Source: a virus. Taken from it: a stretch of DNA of 64,000 bases. The stretch spans positions 1-64,000 of the IMG/VR virus record IMGVR_UViG_3300034062_002410. One strand, given 5' to 3'. A model generated the notes under the pieces. It searched no databases, was not told the DNA's origin, and worked only from the letters and a program-made list of their open reading frames with translations. A program made the translations under genes and the position numbers. This document shows positions 41,720-49,101 of the stretch, piece by piece. The stretch's first letter is position 1, and every line of letters starts with the position of its first letter.

Positions 41720-41766
41720 CATGGAAACACACAAATTAATAACACACAAGGAACACAAAAACTTTA

Positions 41767-42477
41767 TTAAAACTTAAATAAGTTATAAGAAATTCCTACA
41801 CCAATATATGGTACAGGTCTAAAATTTATAAGGTCTAACCCATATCCTCCTGTTATTCCAACTCCAAAATGTTTAGGTTTAGGTTGGGTTACTTTATAAG
41901 CCATAATTTCTGAAACTTTAGAATATGGATTTTCATTAGTGACTAAAACTTCCATTTTCTTAGTCTTCTTGTTTCTAATAAAAGCTACTGAGTATTTGTT
42001 ATTAAATTCTATTGAAATGTCAGAGCTTTGAAAATTGACTTTTCCTTTTAAATTTACCCAATCATTATTAAATTTTACAAGAAACTCTTCTCTTTCTTTT
42101 CCTGTACTATCAATATAAATTATAGTACTATCAGTTTCAAAAATAGTATCAAATTTTATTTTTTCCTGGAATACTGTTATTACTTCAGGTTTTTTGTTTT
42201 TGTATTTTTGAATTTCTGTTTGTAATGCTTTTACAATTTCTCTATCAGATTTAATTTCTAATACTTGTTTTGCATTTTCAACTTCCAATACTCCTATTTT
42301 AGATACTGCTCTACCATATTTATCTTTATAATGAATAACAGTATCTAAAACTAAAAGTTGAGATTGATATTTAGCTTTGTATTTAGTAACTAATACTTTG
42401 TTACCACAATTACTGATTAACAATATAATAATTATAGTGATAAGAGTAATTATCAATGTTGTGTTGATGTTTTTCAT
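41767..42477 (-). CDS. Membrane-anchored protein with coiled coil, possible spanin-like
   Basis: 236 residues. Residues 9-22 are a strong hydrophobic segment ending LLISNC with C24, which could be a membrane anchor or a weak lipobox (Asn before the Cys is atypical). A helical, coil-like region (about 55-105) and a beta-rich domain follow. The last 35 residues (FGVGITGGYGLDL...PYIGVGISYNLFKF) alternate hydrophobic and polar residues and end in Phe, like the end of an outer-membrane barrel strand. I associate this architecture with a family of Bacteroidota phage proteins of unknown function (DUF6808-like). A protein reaching from inner to outer membrane, as spanins do, is an inference. It has its own terminator upstream. 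Confidence 0.55.
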   Translation of the reverse strand: MKNINTTLIITLITIIIILLISNCGNKVLVTKYKAKYQSQLLVLDTVIHYKDKYGRAVSKIGVLEVENAKQVLEIKSDREIVKALQTEIQKYKNKKPEVITVFQEKIKFDTIFETDSTIIYIDSTGKEREEFLVKFNNDWVNLKGKVNFQSSDISIEFNNKYSVAFIRNKKTKKMEVLVTNENPYSKVSEIMAYKVTQPKPKHFGVGITGGYGLDLINFRPVPYIGVGISYNLFKF

Positions 42478-42493
42478 AATAATAAATTTTAAT

Positions 42494-42525
42494 AAAAAAG
42501 TGAGATATTCCTACCTCACTTTTTT
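42494..42525 (-). terminator. Terminator downstream of dUTPase gene
   Basis: A 10-bp stem (42495-42504 with 42515-42524, A-T rich at the base, GTGAG/CTCAC at the tip) with a 10-base loop. On the - strand it is followed by a run of T residues. It lies between the dUTPase stop (42553) and the start of the membrane-anchored protein gene (42477). Confidence 0.8.
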
Positions 42526-42552
42526 CCCTAAAAAACCAAAACTATATAAAAA

Positions 42553-43056
42553 CTATAAAAGACCTGTGCTGCCAAAACCATCCATGTTTCTATTTGTATT
42601 GCCAAGTTCATCAACTATTAAAAAAGAAACTACCTCATATTGAGTTAATACACCTTGTGCAATTCTTTCACCTATTGATACTTTAGATAAAGATTGAGTC
42701 ATATTACAAAGTATAATTCCAATTTCTCCTCTATAATCTGAGTCTATAGTTCCAGGAGAATTAAATACTTTAAGTCCTTTCTTTAAAGATACTCCACTTC
42801 TATCTCTTATTTCTAATTGATAACCTTCAGGTATATCCATAAATAATCCTGTACCTATTAATACTCTTTCAAAAGGTCTTAATACTATATAACCTTTTTG
42901 AATACTATGTTGTAAATTATCATCTAAAGATATTTCTTGAAGTCCTTTATATAGTTTTAAAAATGAATCTGCATATAAGTCAAATCCTGCTGCTACTTTA
43001 GTTGCATAAAATGGTAATTCAACTCCATCATTCTTTCTTTTTACTTTTACTATCAT
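42553..43056 (-). CDS. dut: dUTPase
   Basis: 167 residues, the usual length for trimeric dUTPase, which hydrolyses dUTP to dUMP and pyrophosphate and keeps uracil out of DNA. All five family motifs are visible: AAGFDLYAD (1), DRSGVSLKKGL (2), GTIDSDYRGEIGI (3, with the catalytic Asp), GERIAQGVL (4) and GFGSTG (5, near the C-terminus, binds substrate phosphates). The ATG is preceded by an AT-rich leader with no clear ribosome binding site. A terminator closes the gene. This is a nucleotide metabolism gene standard for lytic phages with AT-rich DNA. Confidence 0.95.
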   Translation of the reverse strand: MIVKVKRKNDGVELPFYATKVAAGFDLYADSFLKLYKGLQEISLDDNLQHSIQKGYIVLRPFERVLIGTGLFMDIPEGYQLEIRDRSGVSLKKGLKVFNSPGTIDSDYRGEIGIILCNMTQSLSKVSIGERIAQGVLTQYEVVSFLIVDELGNTNRNMDGFGSTGLL

Positions 43057-43094
43057 TGTATATATTAAATTTTATACAAAAATAAAACTTATTT

Positions 43095-43562
43095 TTAAAT
43101 ATCAAATTTATAAAGTTTATAAATTTGAATAATTTTTCCTATATGTTGCCAATAATAAGGTGATTCACCATATCCTTTACAATTTTCAATCCAATATTTC
43201 CAATCTTTACCTACTGCATTACTATAATGATAAGCTAAAAATTCAGCATGGTCTATGTATCCTTCTTCTAATGTATCATATTTTCTAAATGCTAGGTACT
43301 TATTTGCTCTATAAACATCTCCTTTCCAATTTGAAAATGCTACAATACCAAAATGATTATTAGATTGTTTAGCAACATTAGATATACCACCTCCAGATTC
43401 TGCAATTGCTTGAGCTAACTGAATACTTGTAGGAACTCCACATTTATATTGTAAATTCATACATATTACAGGAGCAATAGTAGTATAAAGATATTTTTCA
43501 TGAACATTTAATTCATTGTAATGCCCTATTGATGTAAACATCATAAATAAAAAGTAAAACAT
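43095..43562 (-). CDS. Glucosaminidase-family (FlgJ-like) lytic enzyme, short form
   Basis: 155 residues. The core QLAQAIAESGGGISN with E55 as the probable catalytic acid, followed by NNHFGIVAF and the distal WxxxIENCKGY...YYWQHIGKIIQIYKL, matches the mannosyl-glycoprotein endo-beta-N-acetylglucosaminidase/FlgJ family that cuts peptidoglycan glycan strands. The N-terminal dozen residues are hydrophobic (MFYFLFMMF) and may be a short export signal. Alternative ATGs at residues 7 and 8 exist. A longer paralogue lies at 46561-47139. Flanked by a terminator on its 5' side, so it may be transcribed separately. A role in lysis or in entry is possible. Confidence 0.8.
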   Translation of the reverse strand: MFYFLFMMFTSIGHYNELNVHEKYLYTTIAPVICMNLQYKCGVPTSIQLAQAIAESGGGISNVAKQSNNHFGIVAFSNWKGDVYRANKYLAFRKYDTLEEGYIDHAEFLAYHYSNAVGKDWKYWIENCKGYGESPYYWQHIGKIIQIYKLYKFDI

Positions 43563-43586
43563 AATTTATAATTTAATGTGAAAAAA

Positions 43587-43614
43587 AATGTGAGTCAATT
43601 ACTTAACCCACATT
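43587..43614 (-). terminator. Terminator downstream of metallopeptidase-like gene
   Basis: A 9-bp stem with one G-U pair (43587-43595 with 43606-43614) and 10-base loop; on the - strand it is followed by eight T residues. Confidence 0.75.
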
Positions 43615-43646
43615 ATTAACTTACTTAAAACTAAAAAAACCAAAAC

Positions 43647-44066
43647 TTACAAATTATCAAACCAAGATTCATTTTTAATAGTCATAATAAACTTTATTAT
43701 GTCATTAGCATAAATCTCAGCATTACTAACTATTTCTTCTTCTTTGTTATTTATATCCCAATCATTATTAAGTAATGATATATGAATAGTTTCATGCATA
43801 ATGCCTGTATAGTCTTTATATGTACCATCTAATCTTGTAGAATTGATAAATACAAATCCTGGGTCACCAAATTTATATTCTCCTGATTTTTTAGGAATAT
43901 AATTAGCCATACCATAAATGTATGCTTGTTGACTATTTTCTTTATGTTTTAAAGCATCCTTTTTAGTTAAACCATGTAACTCATCTACTTTAAAATAGTT
44001 AAATAAATCAACAGATTTTTCACCTAAAATAAATAAAAAATCTTTAAACTGTTTTGTGTAAATCAT
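43647..44066 (-). CDS. Putative zincin metallopeptidase-like protein
   Basis: 139 residues from the ATG at 44066 (MIYTKQFKDF). A longer frame from 44183 would run through the tRNA-like element and is not credible. The motif GIMHETIHISLL carries HExxH (H91, E92, H95), the zinc-binding and catalytic residues of zincin metallopeptidases, and a downstream acidic helix (EEEIVSNAEIYANDI) offers a possible third ligand. The rest is small and cytosolic with no signal peptide. Substrate unknown; it might process a phage protein or target a host factor. It could also be an inactive relative, but the HExxH core is intact. Confidence 0.6.
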   Translation of the reverse strand: MIYTKQFKDFLFILGEKSVDLFNYFKVDELHGLTKKDALKHKENSQQAYIYGMANYIPKKSGEYKFGDPGFVFINSTRLDGTYKDYTGIMHETIHISLLNNDWDINNKEEEIVSNAEIYANDIIKFIMTIKNESWFDNL

Positions 44067-44090
44067 ATTAGTTTGTTTTAAGTTAAAAAA

Positions 44091-44170
44091 TAGTCCTGAC
44101 AGGATTCGAACCTGTAACTTGTTCTTTCGGTTTATCCTTTCACACACGTTACTATTACGCCACAGGACTA
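44091..44170 (-). pseudogene. tRNA-like element lacking an anticodon arm
   Basis: On the - strand, a perfect 7-bp acceptor stem (AGTCCTG with CAGGACT), a 4-bp D stem (GCGT/ACGT with a 7-base loop without the GG pair) and a perfect 5-bp T stem (ACAGG/CCTGT) with canonical loop TTCGAAT can be drawn. The 30 bases between the D and T stems contain no 5-bp anticodon stem with a 7-base loop, and no T33-type anticodon could be placed. It is therefore a tRNA remnant or a tRNA-like RNA, not a normal decoding tRNA. No other tRNA gene was seen in the window. Confidence 0.65.
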
Positions 44171-44171
44171 T

Positions 44172-44264
44172 AAAATAAAACATCTTGTTCAGGGTAGGTA
44201 GGAGCCCGTTACCTTTATCTGAACCCTTTTGCCATCATTTTCTTTACAGGTGATGTTTTATTTT
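44172..44264 (-). ncRNA. Nested inverted-repeat RNA candidate beside the tRNA-like element
   Basis: A 13-bp perfect inverted repeat (44172-44184 with 44252-44264) encloses a second pairing (GTTCAG/CTGAAC, 44187-44192 with 44219-44224) and a third (GGTA/TACC, 44193-44196 with 44210-44213). The right arm overlaps the end of the next CDS and its stop. The element directly adjoins the tRNA-like sequence. It may be a structured RNA, a processing signal, or a terminator with an unusually large loop; no known RNA family was recognised. Confidence 0.4.
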
Positions 44265-44509
44265 TTATAGGTTTCATTGTAGTATTGTTCGGGTTCATTC
44301 TCCACATAAGGATGAAAAAACTTATACTGAAATGCATCCATTATCTGCTGCTTTTCCATTTCAAGGGCTTTGTTGAAAAGTTTATTAACATCTTCTAATG
44401 CAACATTATAACCTTCTTGCCATTCAGATATTGTATCGTTTAAGTGAGTTTTATGAATTGTCATATCACTTGTTTTTTCCTTTAACCATTCTACTGCTGT
44501 CTGTTTCAT
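44258..44509 (-). CDS. Small conserved-type hypothetical protein
   Basis: 83 residues. The layout (TAVEWLKEKTSDM, then an amphipathic helix ALEMEKQQIMDAFQY and the end EQYYNETYKK) is a kind of small protein I recognise as frequent in Bacteroidota phages and prophages, but without known function. The start overlaps the next gene upstream by 4 bases (ATGA), so the pair is translationally coupled. The gene's last codons lie in the arm of an inverted repeat. Confidence 0.6.
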   Translation of the reverse strand: MKQTAVEWLKEKTSDMTIHKTHLNDTISEWQEGYNVALEDVNKLFNKALEMEKQQIMDAFQYKFFHPYVENEPEQYYNETYKK

Positions 44510-44802
44510 AAATTATCTTTTTTAAATTGTTCATACAATTCTTGTGTGGTGTAATATTCCATATTTAAACCAATCCATTTATTTCCTGTTGCTGTTTGAA
44601 AATCTTTAATCCTAATCCATTCAGCAAACTCAATAGCATCACTATACATTCTTAGAATGTATAATGCACTATACATTCTTTCAGATTGCCATTTAGCACC
44701 TTCAATAAATCCTAATTGATAAAATTCTGATTGTTGTCCAAAAGCGTAGTGATGTTTTTCCGATAATCTTTCAGCAGCTTCTTCAAGTGTTTCTTGTTTC
44801 AT
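44506..44802 (-). CDS. Small hypothetical protein, partner of the 83-aa protein
   Basis: 98 residues. The pattern FYQLGFIEGAKWQSERMYSA recurs in small Bacteroidota phage proteins that sit next to an 83-aa-type partner. The rest is helical with aromatic residues (EYYTTQELYEQF). Overlaps the downstream gene by ATGA. No enzyme motif; function unknown. Confidence 0.6.
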   Translation of the reverse strand: MKQETLEEAAERLSEKHHYAFGQQSEFYQLGFIEGAKWQSERMYSALYILRMYSDAIEFAEWIRIKDFQTATGNKWIGLNMEYYTTQELYEQFKKDNL

Positions 44803-44812
44803 ATTATTTTAT

Positions 44813-45676
44813 TTAAAAAATGTAACGAATTTTATTCCAAGGTATTATCTCATCATGTAGTTTTACAAAATCAGATATGTATCTATTCTTTAACTGCCAT
44901 TTATATCTAATGTTTTTAGAACCATAAGATGATACTTTATCTTCTTGTACTTCAGGATTCCATAACAATTCTTCTACTTTAGGATTATGTTCTAAATTAT
45001 ATTCATGCATACTTTTATTATGAGTTAGCATAATACATTCTGCAAGTATATCATTTTTAATTTTATCATCCACATAGTAATCAATCTTTTTAAACAAATC
45101 TTCATATAAAAATTTAGCTCCAGGAATAATTATAATAGGACTAAAATTAATATGAACATCATAACCTGCATAGTAGAAATCATTTATAGCTTCAATTCTT
45201 TCTGAAATTAATGAAGTGTTTGGTTCTAATATATCTGAAAGTTTTTGTGGCATTAGTGAAAATCTAATCCTAATCTTTTTATCAGGATTGTAATCTAACA
45301 ACTTATCATTTACATATTTAGTTGCAAATGTACCCATTATAGGTAAATCAGATTGAGTAAAGAAATCAAATATCTTTTCCCAATCGTGGTACTTAGCATG
45401 TAGTGCAAAATCTTCATTACAAGAAATATCATAAGTCCATAAATCTTCATGTGTTTGATTAGGTATTTTAACACCTAATCTTTGAGCATGATTATATACA
45501 GTCTGTAATATTTCATCAGTATTTGTAGCTATTGATATACCTTCAGGCTTATTTCTTCTCATATAACAATAACCACATTTAAATAAACAACCATGAATAA
45601 AAGAAGGAGTAATGTAATCACTACTCCTTCCTGATGGTTTTATATCTAATGCTTTTCTAACTGTTTGAGTTATCAT
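44813..45676 (-). CDS. Radical SAM protein, spore photoproduct lyase-like
   Basis: 287 residues. The motif HGCLFKCGYCYM places Cys at 30, 34 and 37 (CxxxCxxC), the ligands of the [4Fe-4S] cluster that splits S-adenosylmethionine. The opening TPSFIHGC, a later IRIRFSLMPQKLSDILEPNT and GYDVHINFSPIIIIPG follow the spore photoproduct lyase (SplB) family, which repairs a thymine dimer formed in DNA under UV or in dry spores. The length is within range for that family. In a gut phage a DNA photoproduct role is unexpected, so a related DNA or nucleotide substrate is possible. Flanked by small genes of unknown function. Confidence 0.75.
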   Translation of the reverse strand: MITQTVRKALDIKPSGRSSDYITPSFIHGCLFKCGYCYMRRNKPEGISIATNTDEILQTVYNHAQRLGVKIPNQTHEDLWTYDISCNEDFALHAKYHDWEKIFDFFTQSDLPIMGTFATKYVNDKLLDYNPDKKIRIRFSLMPQKLSDILEPNTSLISERIEAINDFYYAGYDVHINFSPIIIIPGAKFLYEDLFKKIDYYVDDKIKNDILAECIMLTHNKSMHEYNLEHNPKVEELLWNPEVQEDKVSSYGSKNIRYKWQLKNRYISDFVKLHDEIIPWNKIRYIF

Positions 45677-45690
45677 ATTAGTTTTTAAAA

Positions 45691-46164
45691 TTAGTAAATA
45701 TACTCACCTACCCATTGAGATTTAACTAAAACTCCATTTTGAATATGTGTATCTTTAGCTTCAAGACTAAATCCAATAGGCATTTTTGGTTGTTGGAGGG
45801 ATTGTATGATATGGTCTTGTGTGTATCTAAATTCATCATACCCATCCTCTTCTATCAATTTATTAAATTCTCTTGCCATTTTAATAGCCTTCATAATATC
45901 CTCCTCTGTGTATTGAAATTCATCAAAACCTATTGGTTCAAGTGGTGGTAGCAAATCAACACCTTCAAGTGTAGGTGCATTATTGAGTGGTAAATGTGCA
46001 ACTATATTTTTACAACCTTTACAAATATCATACTTAGTAGATTCATCTGTAAATCTTGCTTCTAATGGATATTCAGGATAAGTACAAGTGTGCCAGCTTC
46101 CTAACTCAATTTTTGAATCATCTACAATTAGTAAATAATTGGGTGTTTTAATTATATTATGCAT
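45691..46164 (-). CDS. Hypothetical protein with internal duplicated motif
   Basis: 157 residues. The N-terminal part has a Cys pair (CKGC) and His/Cys near HTCTY that could bind a metal. The C-terminal half contains a tandem repeat: GFDEFQYTEEDIMKAIK and GYDEFRYTQDHIIQSLQ, separated by about 20 residues. The repeated unit looks like a short helix with an aromatic-acidic cap. Overlaps the next upstream gene by 13 bases. Similar small proteins are common in Bacteroidota mobile elements; function unknown. Confidence 0.55.
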   Translation of the reverse strand: MHNIIKTPNYLLIVDDSKIELGSWHTCTYPEYPLEARFTDESTKYDICKGCKNIVAHLPLNNAPTLEGVDLLPPLEPIGFDEFQYTEEDIMKAIKMAREFNKLIEEDGYDEFRYTQDHIIQSLQQPKMPIGFSLEAKDTHIQNGVLVKSQWVGEYIY

Positions 46165-46352
46165 ACTCTATTAAATGAAATGTTATTTAATACTTTTACA
46201 TCTTTGTTTTGCCATTCCCATATTTCACCAGTATCTTGTATAACAGTAAAGAGTTTAGATGTTTCAGTACCATATTCTGTTACTAACCATATAAACCCTT
46301 TACCTTCAGGTGTAAGCACCTCTATTCTGTTTTGTGGTTCAAATATTGTCAT
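46152..46352 (-). CDS. Small beta-rich hypothetical protein
   Basis: 66 residues beginning MTIFEPQNRIEVLTPEGKG, with alternating strands and a Trp-rich middle (IWEWQNKD). The fold could be a small SH3-like or Tudor-like barrel, but this is only an impression from the strand pattern. It overlaps the neighbours on both sides (13 bases and 1 base). No function assigned. Confidence 0.5.
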   Translation of the reverse strand: MTIFEPQNRIEVLTPEGKGFIWLVTEYGTETSKLFTVIQDTGEIWEWQNKDVKVLNNISFNRVCII

Positions 46353-46549
46353 TAGTCTTCTTCGTGTTCTTCTATCTTATTTAAACAATATTCTTTTGTA
46401 GCAAGATATCCTTCTCTTTTTTGCTTAAGATATTGGATAGTTTCAAATGACATATTTAGTTCTGTTTTTAACAATGTAAAATCAATAAACTCAATAAGTC
46501 CTTTTGCTCTTTCAAGTTGTCTATAATAATGCTCTCTCATTGCTTTCAT
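46352..46549 (-). CDS. Small helical hypothetical protein
   Basis: 65 residues, predicted to be helical and charged (YYRQLERAKGLIEFIDF, EYCLNKIEEHEED). The stop overlaps the next start by one base. No family recognised. Confidence 0.5.
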   Translation of the reverse strand: MKAMREHYYRQLERAKGLIEFIDFTLLKTELNMSFETIQYLKQKREGYLATKEYCLNKIEEHEED

Positions 46550-46560
46550 TTTTATTAGGT

Positions 46561-47139
46561 TTAAACATCATATTTATATAATTTATACTGCTTGATTATA
46601 CTAATTAAGCATTTAGCATAATGTGGAGCAGTAGCATATCCACATTTTTTAAGTTGTCTTGCCCAACACTCATAATCTCTGTTACATTTTCTACAAGGTT
46701 TATATCTTTGTAACATTAACAATTTAGAATGGTCACGATAACTCCACCAAGCAGATTTATATACTACAAACTTATCTGTGGGAGAATCATCAGCATATAT
46801 TGCATACTTTTCTTTTCTACCTTTAATCCATTTCATTCCAAAATGATTATTGCATTTTGCTGATAAGCTACTTTGACCTGCATTAGATTCTAAAATACCT
46901 TGAGCTAAAGTAATAGATGCAGGAATACCATATAATTTTTGTTCTTTAATAGCAACTCTTTTATATTTTTCAATATATTGATTTACTAATTCTACTTTGG
47001 TAATTTTACTTTTCTTAGCTAACTCTTGTTTCTCTTTCTTAGTGAAACCATTACCTGTTGCTGTTGCAGGATTTGCAGCTCTTTTAAAGCTAAATGAAAT
47101 AAATCCTACTATAAGGATTAAAATTAATACTTTTTTCAT
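46561..47139 (-). CDS. Secreted glucosaminidase-family (FlgJ-like) lytic enzyme
   Basis: 192 residues. Residues 1-17 (KKVLILILIVGFISFSF) form a signal peptide or membrane anchor, followed by a short basic linker. The catalytic region ITLAQGILESNAGQSSLSA has E84 as the likely catalytic acid. NNHFGMKW, the Cys-containing insert (KPCRKCNRDYECWARQLKKC) and the final SIIKQYKLYKYDV align with the shorter paralogue at 43095-43562, which ends IIQIYKLYKFDI. It is expected to cut peptidoglycan glycan strands from the periplasm. Because it carries its own signal, export would not need a holin. Regulation not visible. Confidence 0.8.
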   Translation of the reverse strand: MKKVLILILIVGFISFSFKRAANPATATGNGFTKKEKQELAKKSKITKVELVNQYIEKYKRVAIKEQKLYGIPASITLAQGILESNAGQSSLSAKCNNHFGMKWIKGRKEKYAIYADDSPTDKFVVYKSAWWSYRDHSKLLMLQRYKPCRKCNRDYECWARQLKKCGYATAPHYAKCLISIIKQYKLYKYDV

Positions 47140-47159
47140 ACTTTCTAATTTTTTAGTTT

Positions 47160-47417
47160 TTAAATTAATTGACTTTTAAGGTAAATATTAAATTGCATAT
47201 CTACCTCTACTTCCCATTCACTATTGTCATTATCTTCTAAAATATGTAAATCTATATTGTTAATTTCTAATAACTTAAGATTTTCAGCCTCTTCTAATTT
47301 CTTAGTTGCTGCTAATATTGACATAGTGTAAGTGACAGACTTTTCATCTTCTGTTACTATTTTTGATGCACCATCAGTTAAAACGTAAAAATCACTAATC
47401 TTTAATAATTTGAACAT
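47160..47417 (-). CDS. Small hypothetical protein
   Basis: 85 residues, mixed alpha/beta and acidic (EDNDNSEWEVEVDMQF). No motif or family recognised. It lies between the glucosaminidase gene and a terminator hairpin, so it begins a transcript or follows its own weak promoter. Confidence 0.5.
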   Translation of the reverse strand: MFKLLKISDFYVLTDGASKIVTEDEKSVTYTMSILAATKKLEEAENLKLLEINNIDLHILEDNDNSEWEVEVDMQFNIYLKSQLI

Positions 47418-47433
47418 AGTTTTAGATTTTAAA

Positions 47434-47459
47434 ACAAAAGGGTATTTCTACCCTTTTGT
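47434..47459 (-). terminator. Terminator downstream of the 188-aa gene
   Basis: A perfect 11-bp stem (47434-47444 with 47449-47459) and a 4-base loop that reads GAAA on the - strand, followed by a T-rich tail. It ends the long replication/recombination operon. Confidence 0.85.
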
Positions 47460-47470
47460 GTGTTACAAAA

Positions 47471-48037
47471 TTATAAATCAATAAAAAATTCTTTTTCATC
47501 AATATTGGGTGGTAATTCTAATTCAGCTTCTTCTTTTAATTCTTCAACTTTTAAGTCAGATTTAAAATATTCATTTATTTTTTTAACAAACTTTATCTTA
47601 TAGTTATTATCTTTTACTATTATTGCCTTATCATCATCTGTTAGAGAATCAAGAATTTCTTCATCATTATACATTTTACTATACTTACCTGATAAAAACA
47701 TATTAAGGTCTATAATATTAGGTAATCTGATTACAATCATGTGTAGTCTACCATTTAGTAAATTATCTACTGCATAATCATTTTCATAGTATTCTTGTTC
47801 TCTTACCCATTCAATAACTTCTATAAATTTATTAGTGCATTTCTTAGTATCTATAAGTATGAATATATGTTTTTTATATTCTTCATTAATATAATTGTCA
47901 CTTATACCATAGGCTAATTTAAATACACTACTTAATTTTTTAACACATTCCTCACCATAATATCTTAAACAAGGTTTTACAAATCTTGCTGTTTTATTTA
48001 TAGTGATTTTGCCAAGCTGAATTTTTATCCCTTCCAT
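47471..48037 (-). CDS. Hypothetical protein, last gene of the recombination operon
   Basis: 188 residues. A globular N-terminal region (KITINKTARFVKPCLRYYGE) is followed by a mixed middle with HIFILIDTKKC and an acidic C-terminus (KEEAELELPPNIDEKEFFID). It starts five bases after the RecE-like gene's stop and is followed by a terminator. No family recognised. Neighbourhood suggests a link to recombination or to the Ubl module, but this is inference. Confidence 0.5.
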   Translation of the reverse strand: MEGIKIQLGKITINKTARFVKPCLRYYGEECVKKLSSVFKLAYGISDNYINEEYKKHIFILIDTKKCTNKFIEVIEWVREQEYYENDYAVDNLLNGRLHMIVIRLPNIIDLNMFLSGKYSKMYNDEEILDSLTDDDKAIIVKDNNYKIKFVKKINEYFKSDLKVEELKEEAELELPPNIDEKEFFIDL

Positions 48038-48042
48038 GTAGT

Positions 48043-49101
48043 TTAACTTCTTTGGTAATCTGAATCAATAGTAAATATACCATTGTGAATTTCTATTTCA
48101 TAATCTTTATCCCAGCCATTTTCTTCTTGCCATTTATAGATTTGTAATAGATTTTTCCAACCATACATTTTTATTACTGATTCTTGTGTCCCACTAGCAT
48201 CATTAACATAGTATTGCCTTATTTTAGATGAGCCATATTTACCTGCATTTATAAACTCATTAGTAGTGTTAAATACAATTGGGTCACATTGTTTAGTAGT
48301 AGAAGCAACAATAAATTTAAAATTATCAACTTGATAATCTTTAAGGTTATCATCTCTCCATTTTTCTAAACCTTGTAAGTACCAAGATGCTTGTATATCA
48401 TATCTTCTTCTAAGGCATTGATAATCAAAGAATTTAGTATAATCTCCAATAGTTTTAATATCTATTGGTGTTATAGTTTTAGTTTGAAAATCAACAATTA
48501 CCATATCTAATAATGCTTTACATTCTACATTATTTTCTGTAAAATAAATAGGTAACTGATAGTAAATATTTATATGCTCCTTTGCTATAAAGTAGTCTTT
48601 AGTAAATCTGTGTTCTAATAATTGACTTACAATACTATCTATCTTAAGTATTTGTTCTTTATCTAACACAATTTTACCTTCACTCTGTAATAGTTCATTC
48701 CAATAACTTTCACCTTCTACTGAAACTTTAGTAATCTTAGTGTCAGGTTTCCAATTTGGTTGATAGTTATGTGCTTCAATTGCAGCTAATAGATTATTAT
48801 CAAAGAAATTATCTGATTCTCTGGATTGAAATACCTGTTGTACTATTGACATAATAGTATCACTTGGTTTTACAATGTCAGAAACATAATAATTCTCATC
48901 AAAATAATCTTCTCCCATAGTAATAAAATCATCTACTGCTTTACCAATCAAGAAATGTTCTTTTTCTTCAAAGAATAAATCAGGTTCCTTAACTTCTTGA
49001 AATGCTTGTGCACTTATACTTAGAAGTTTTAACTTACTCTGATTCATTGCAGGTGAATTTATATACTCCTGTATTTGTTCTTTACTACTTCTTATTATCA
49101 T
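48043..49101 (-). CDS. PD-(D/E)XK exonuclease-like protein (RecE/DUF3799-like)
   Basis: 352 residues. An ECKALLDMVIVD strand is followed by ITPIDIKTIGDYTKF, which contains the D-x-K catalytic core, and by RRYDIQASWYLQGLEKW with a Gln-x-x-x-Tyr helix. This series is the RecE/lambda-exonuclease-like PD-(D/E)XK arrangement. Such phage nucleases resect double-strand ends for recombination. It overlaps the small resolvase-like gene by 17 bases, and a Sak4-like ATPase in the same operon could act as the annealing partner. Catalytic residues seem complete; the exonuclease function is family inference. Confidence 0.7.
   Translation of the reverse strand: MIIRSSKEQIQEYINSPAMNQSKLKLLSISAQAFQEVKEPDLFFEEKEHFLIGKAVDDFITMGEDYFDENYYVSDIVKPSDTIMSIVQQVFQSRESDNFFDNNLLAAIEAHNYQPNWKPDTKITKVSVEGESYWNELLQSEGKIVLDKEQILKIDSIVSQLLEHRFTKDYFIAKEHINIYYQLPIYFTENNVECKALLDMVIVDFQTKTITPIDIKTIGDYTKFFDYQCLRRRYDIQASWYLQGLEKWRDDNLKDYQVDNFKFIVASTTKQCDPIVFNTTNEFINAGKYGSSKIRQYYVNDASGTQESVIKMYGWKNLLQIYKWQEENGWDKDYEIEIHNGIFTIDSDYQRS

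Noticed and set aside
44091-44170. Functional tRNA gene
   Set aside because: No anticodon stem-loop can be drawn between the D and T stems, so I list it as a tRNA-like relic.
44067-44183. N-terminal extension of the metallopeptidase-like gene to 44183
   Set aside because: The extension would translate through the tRNA-like element; the ATG at 44066 is preferred.
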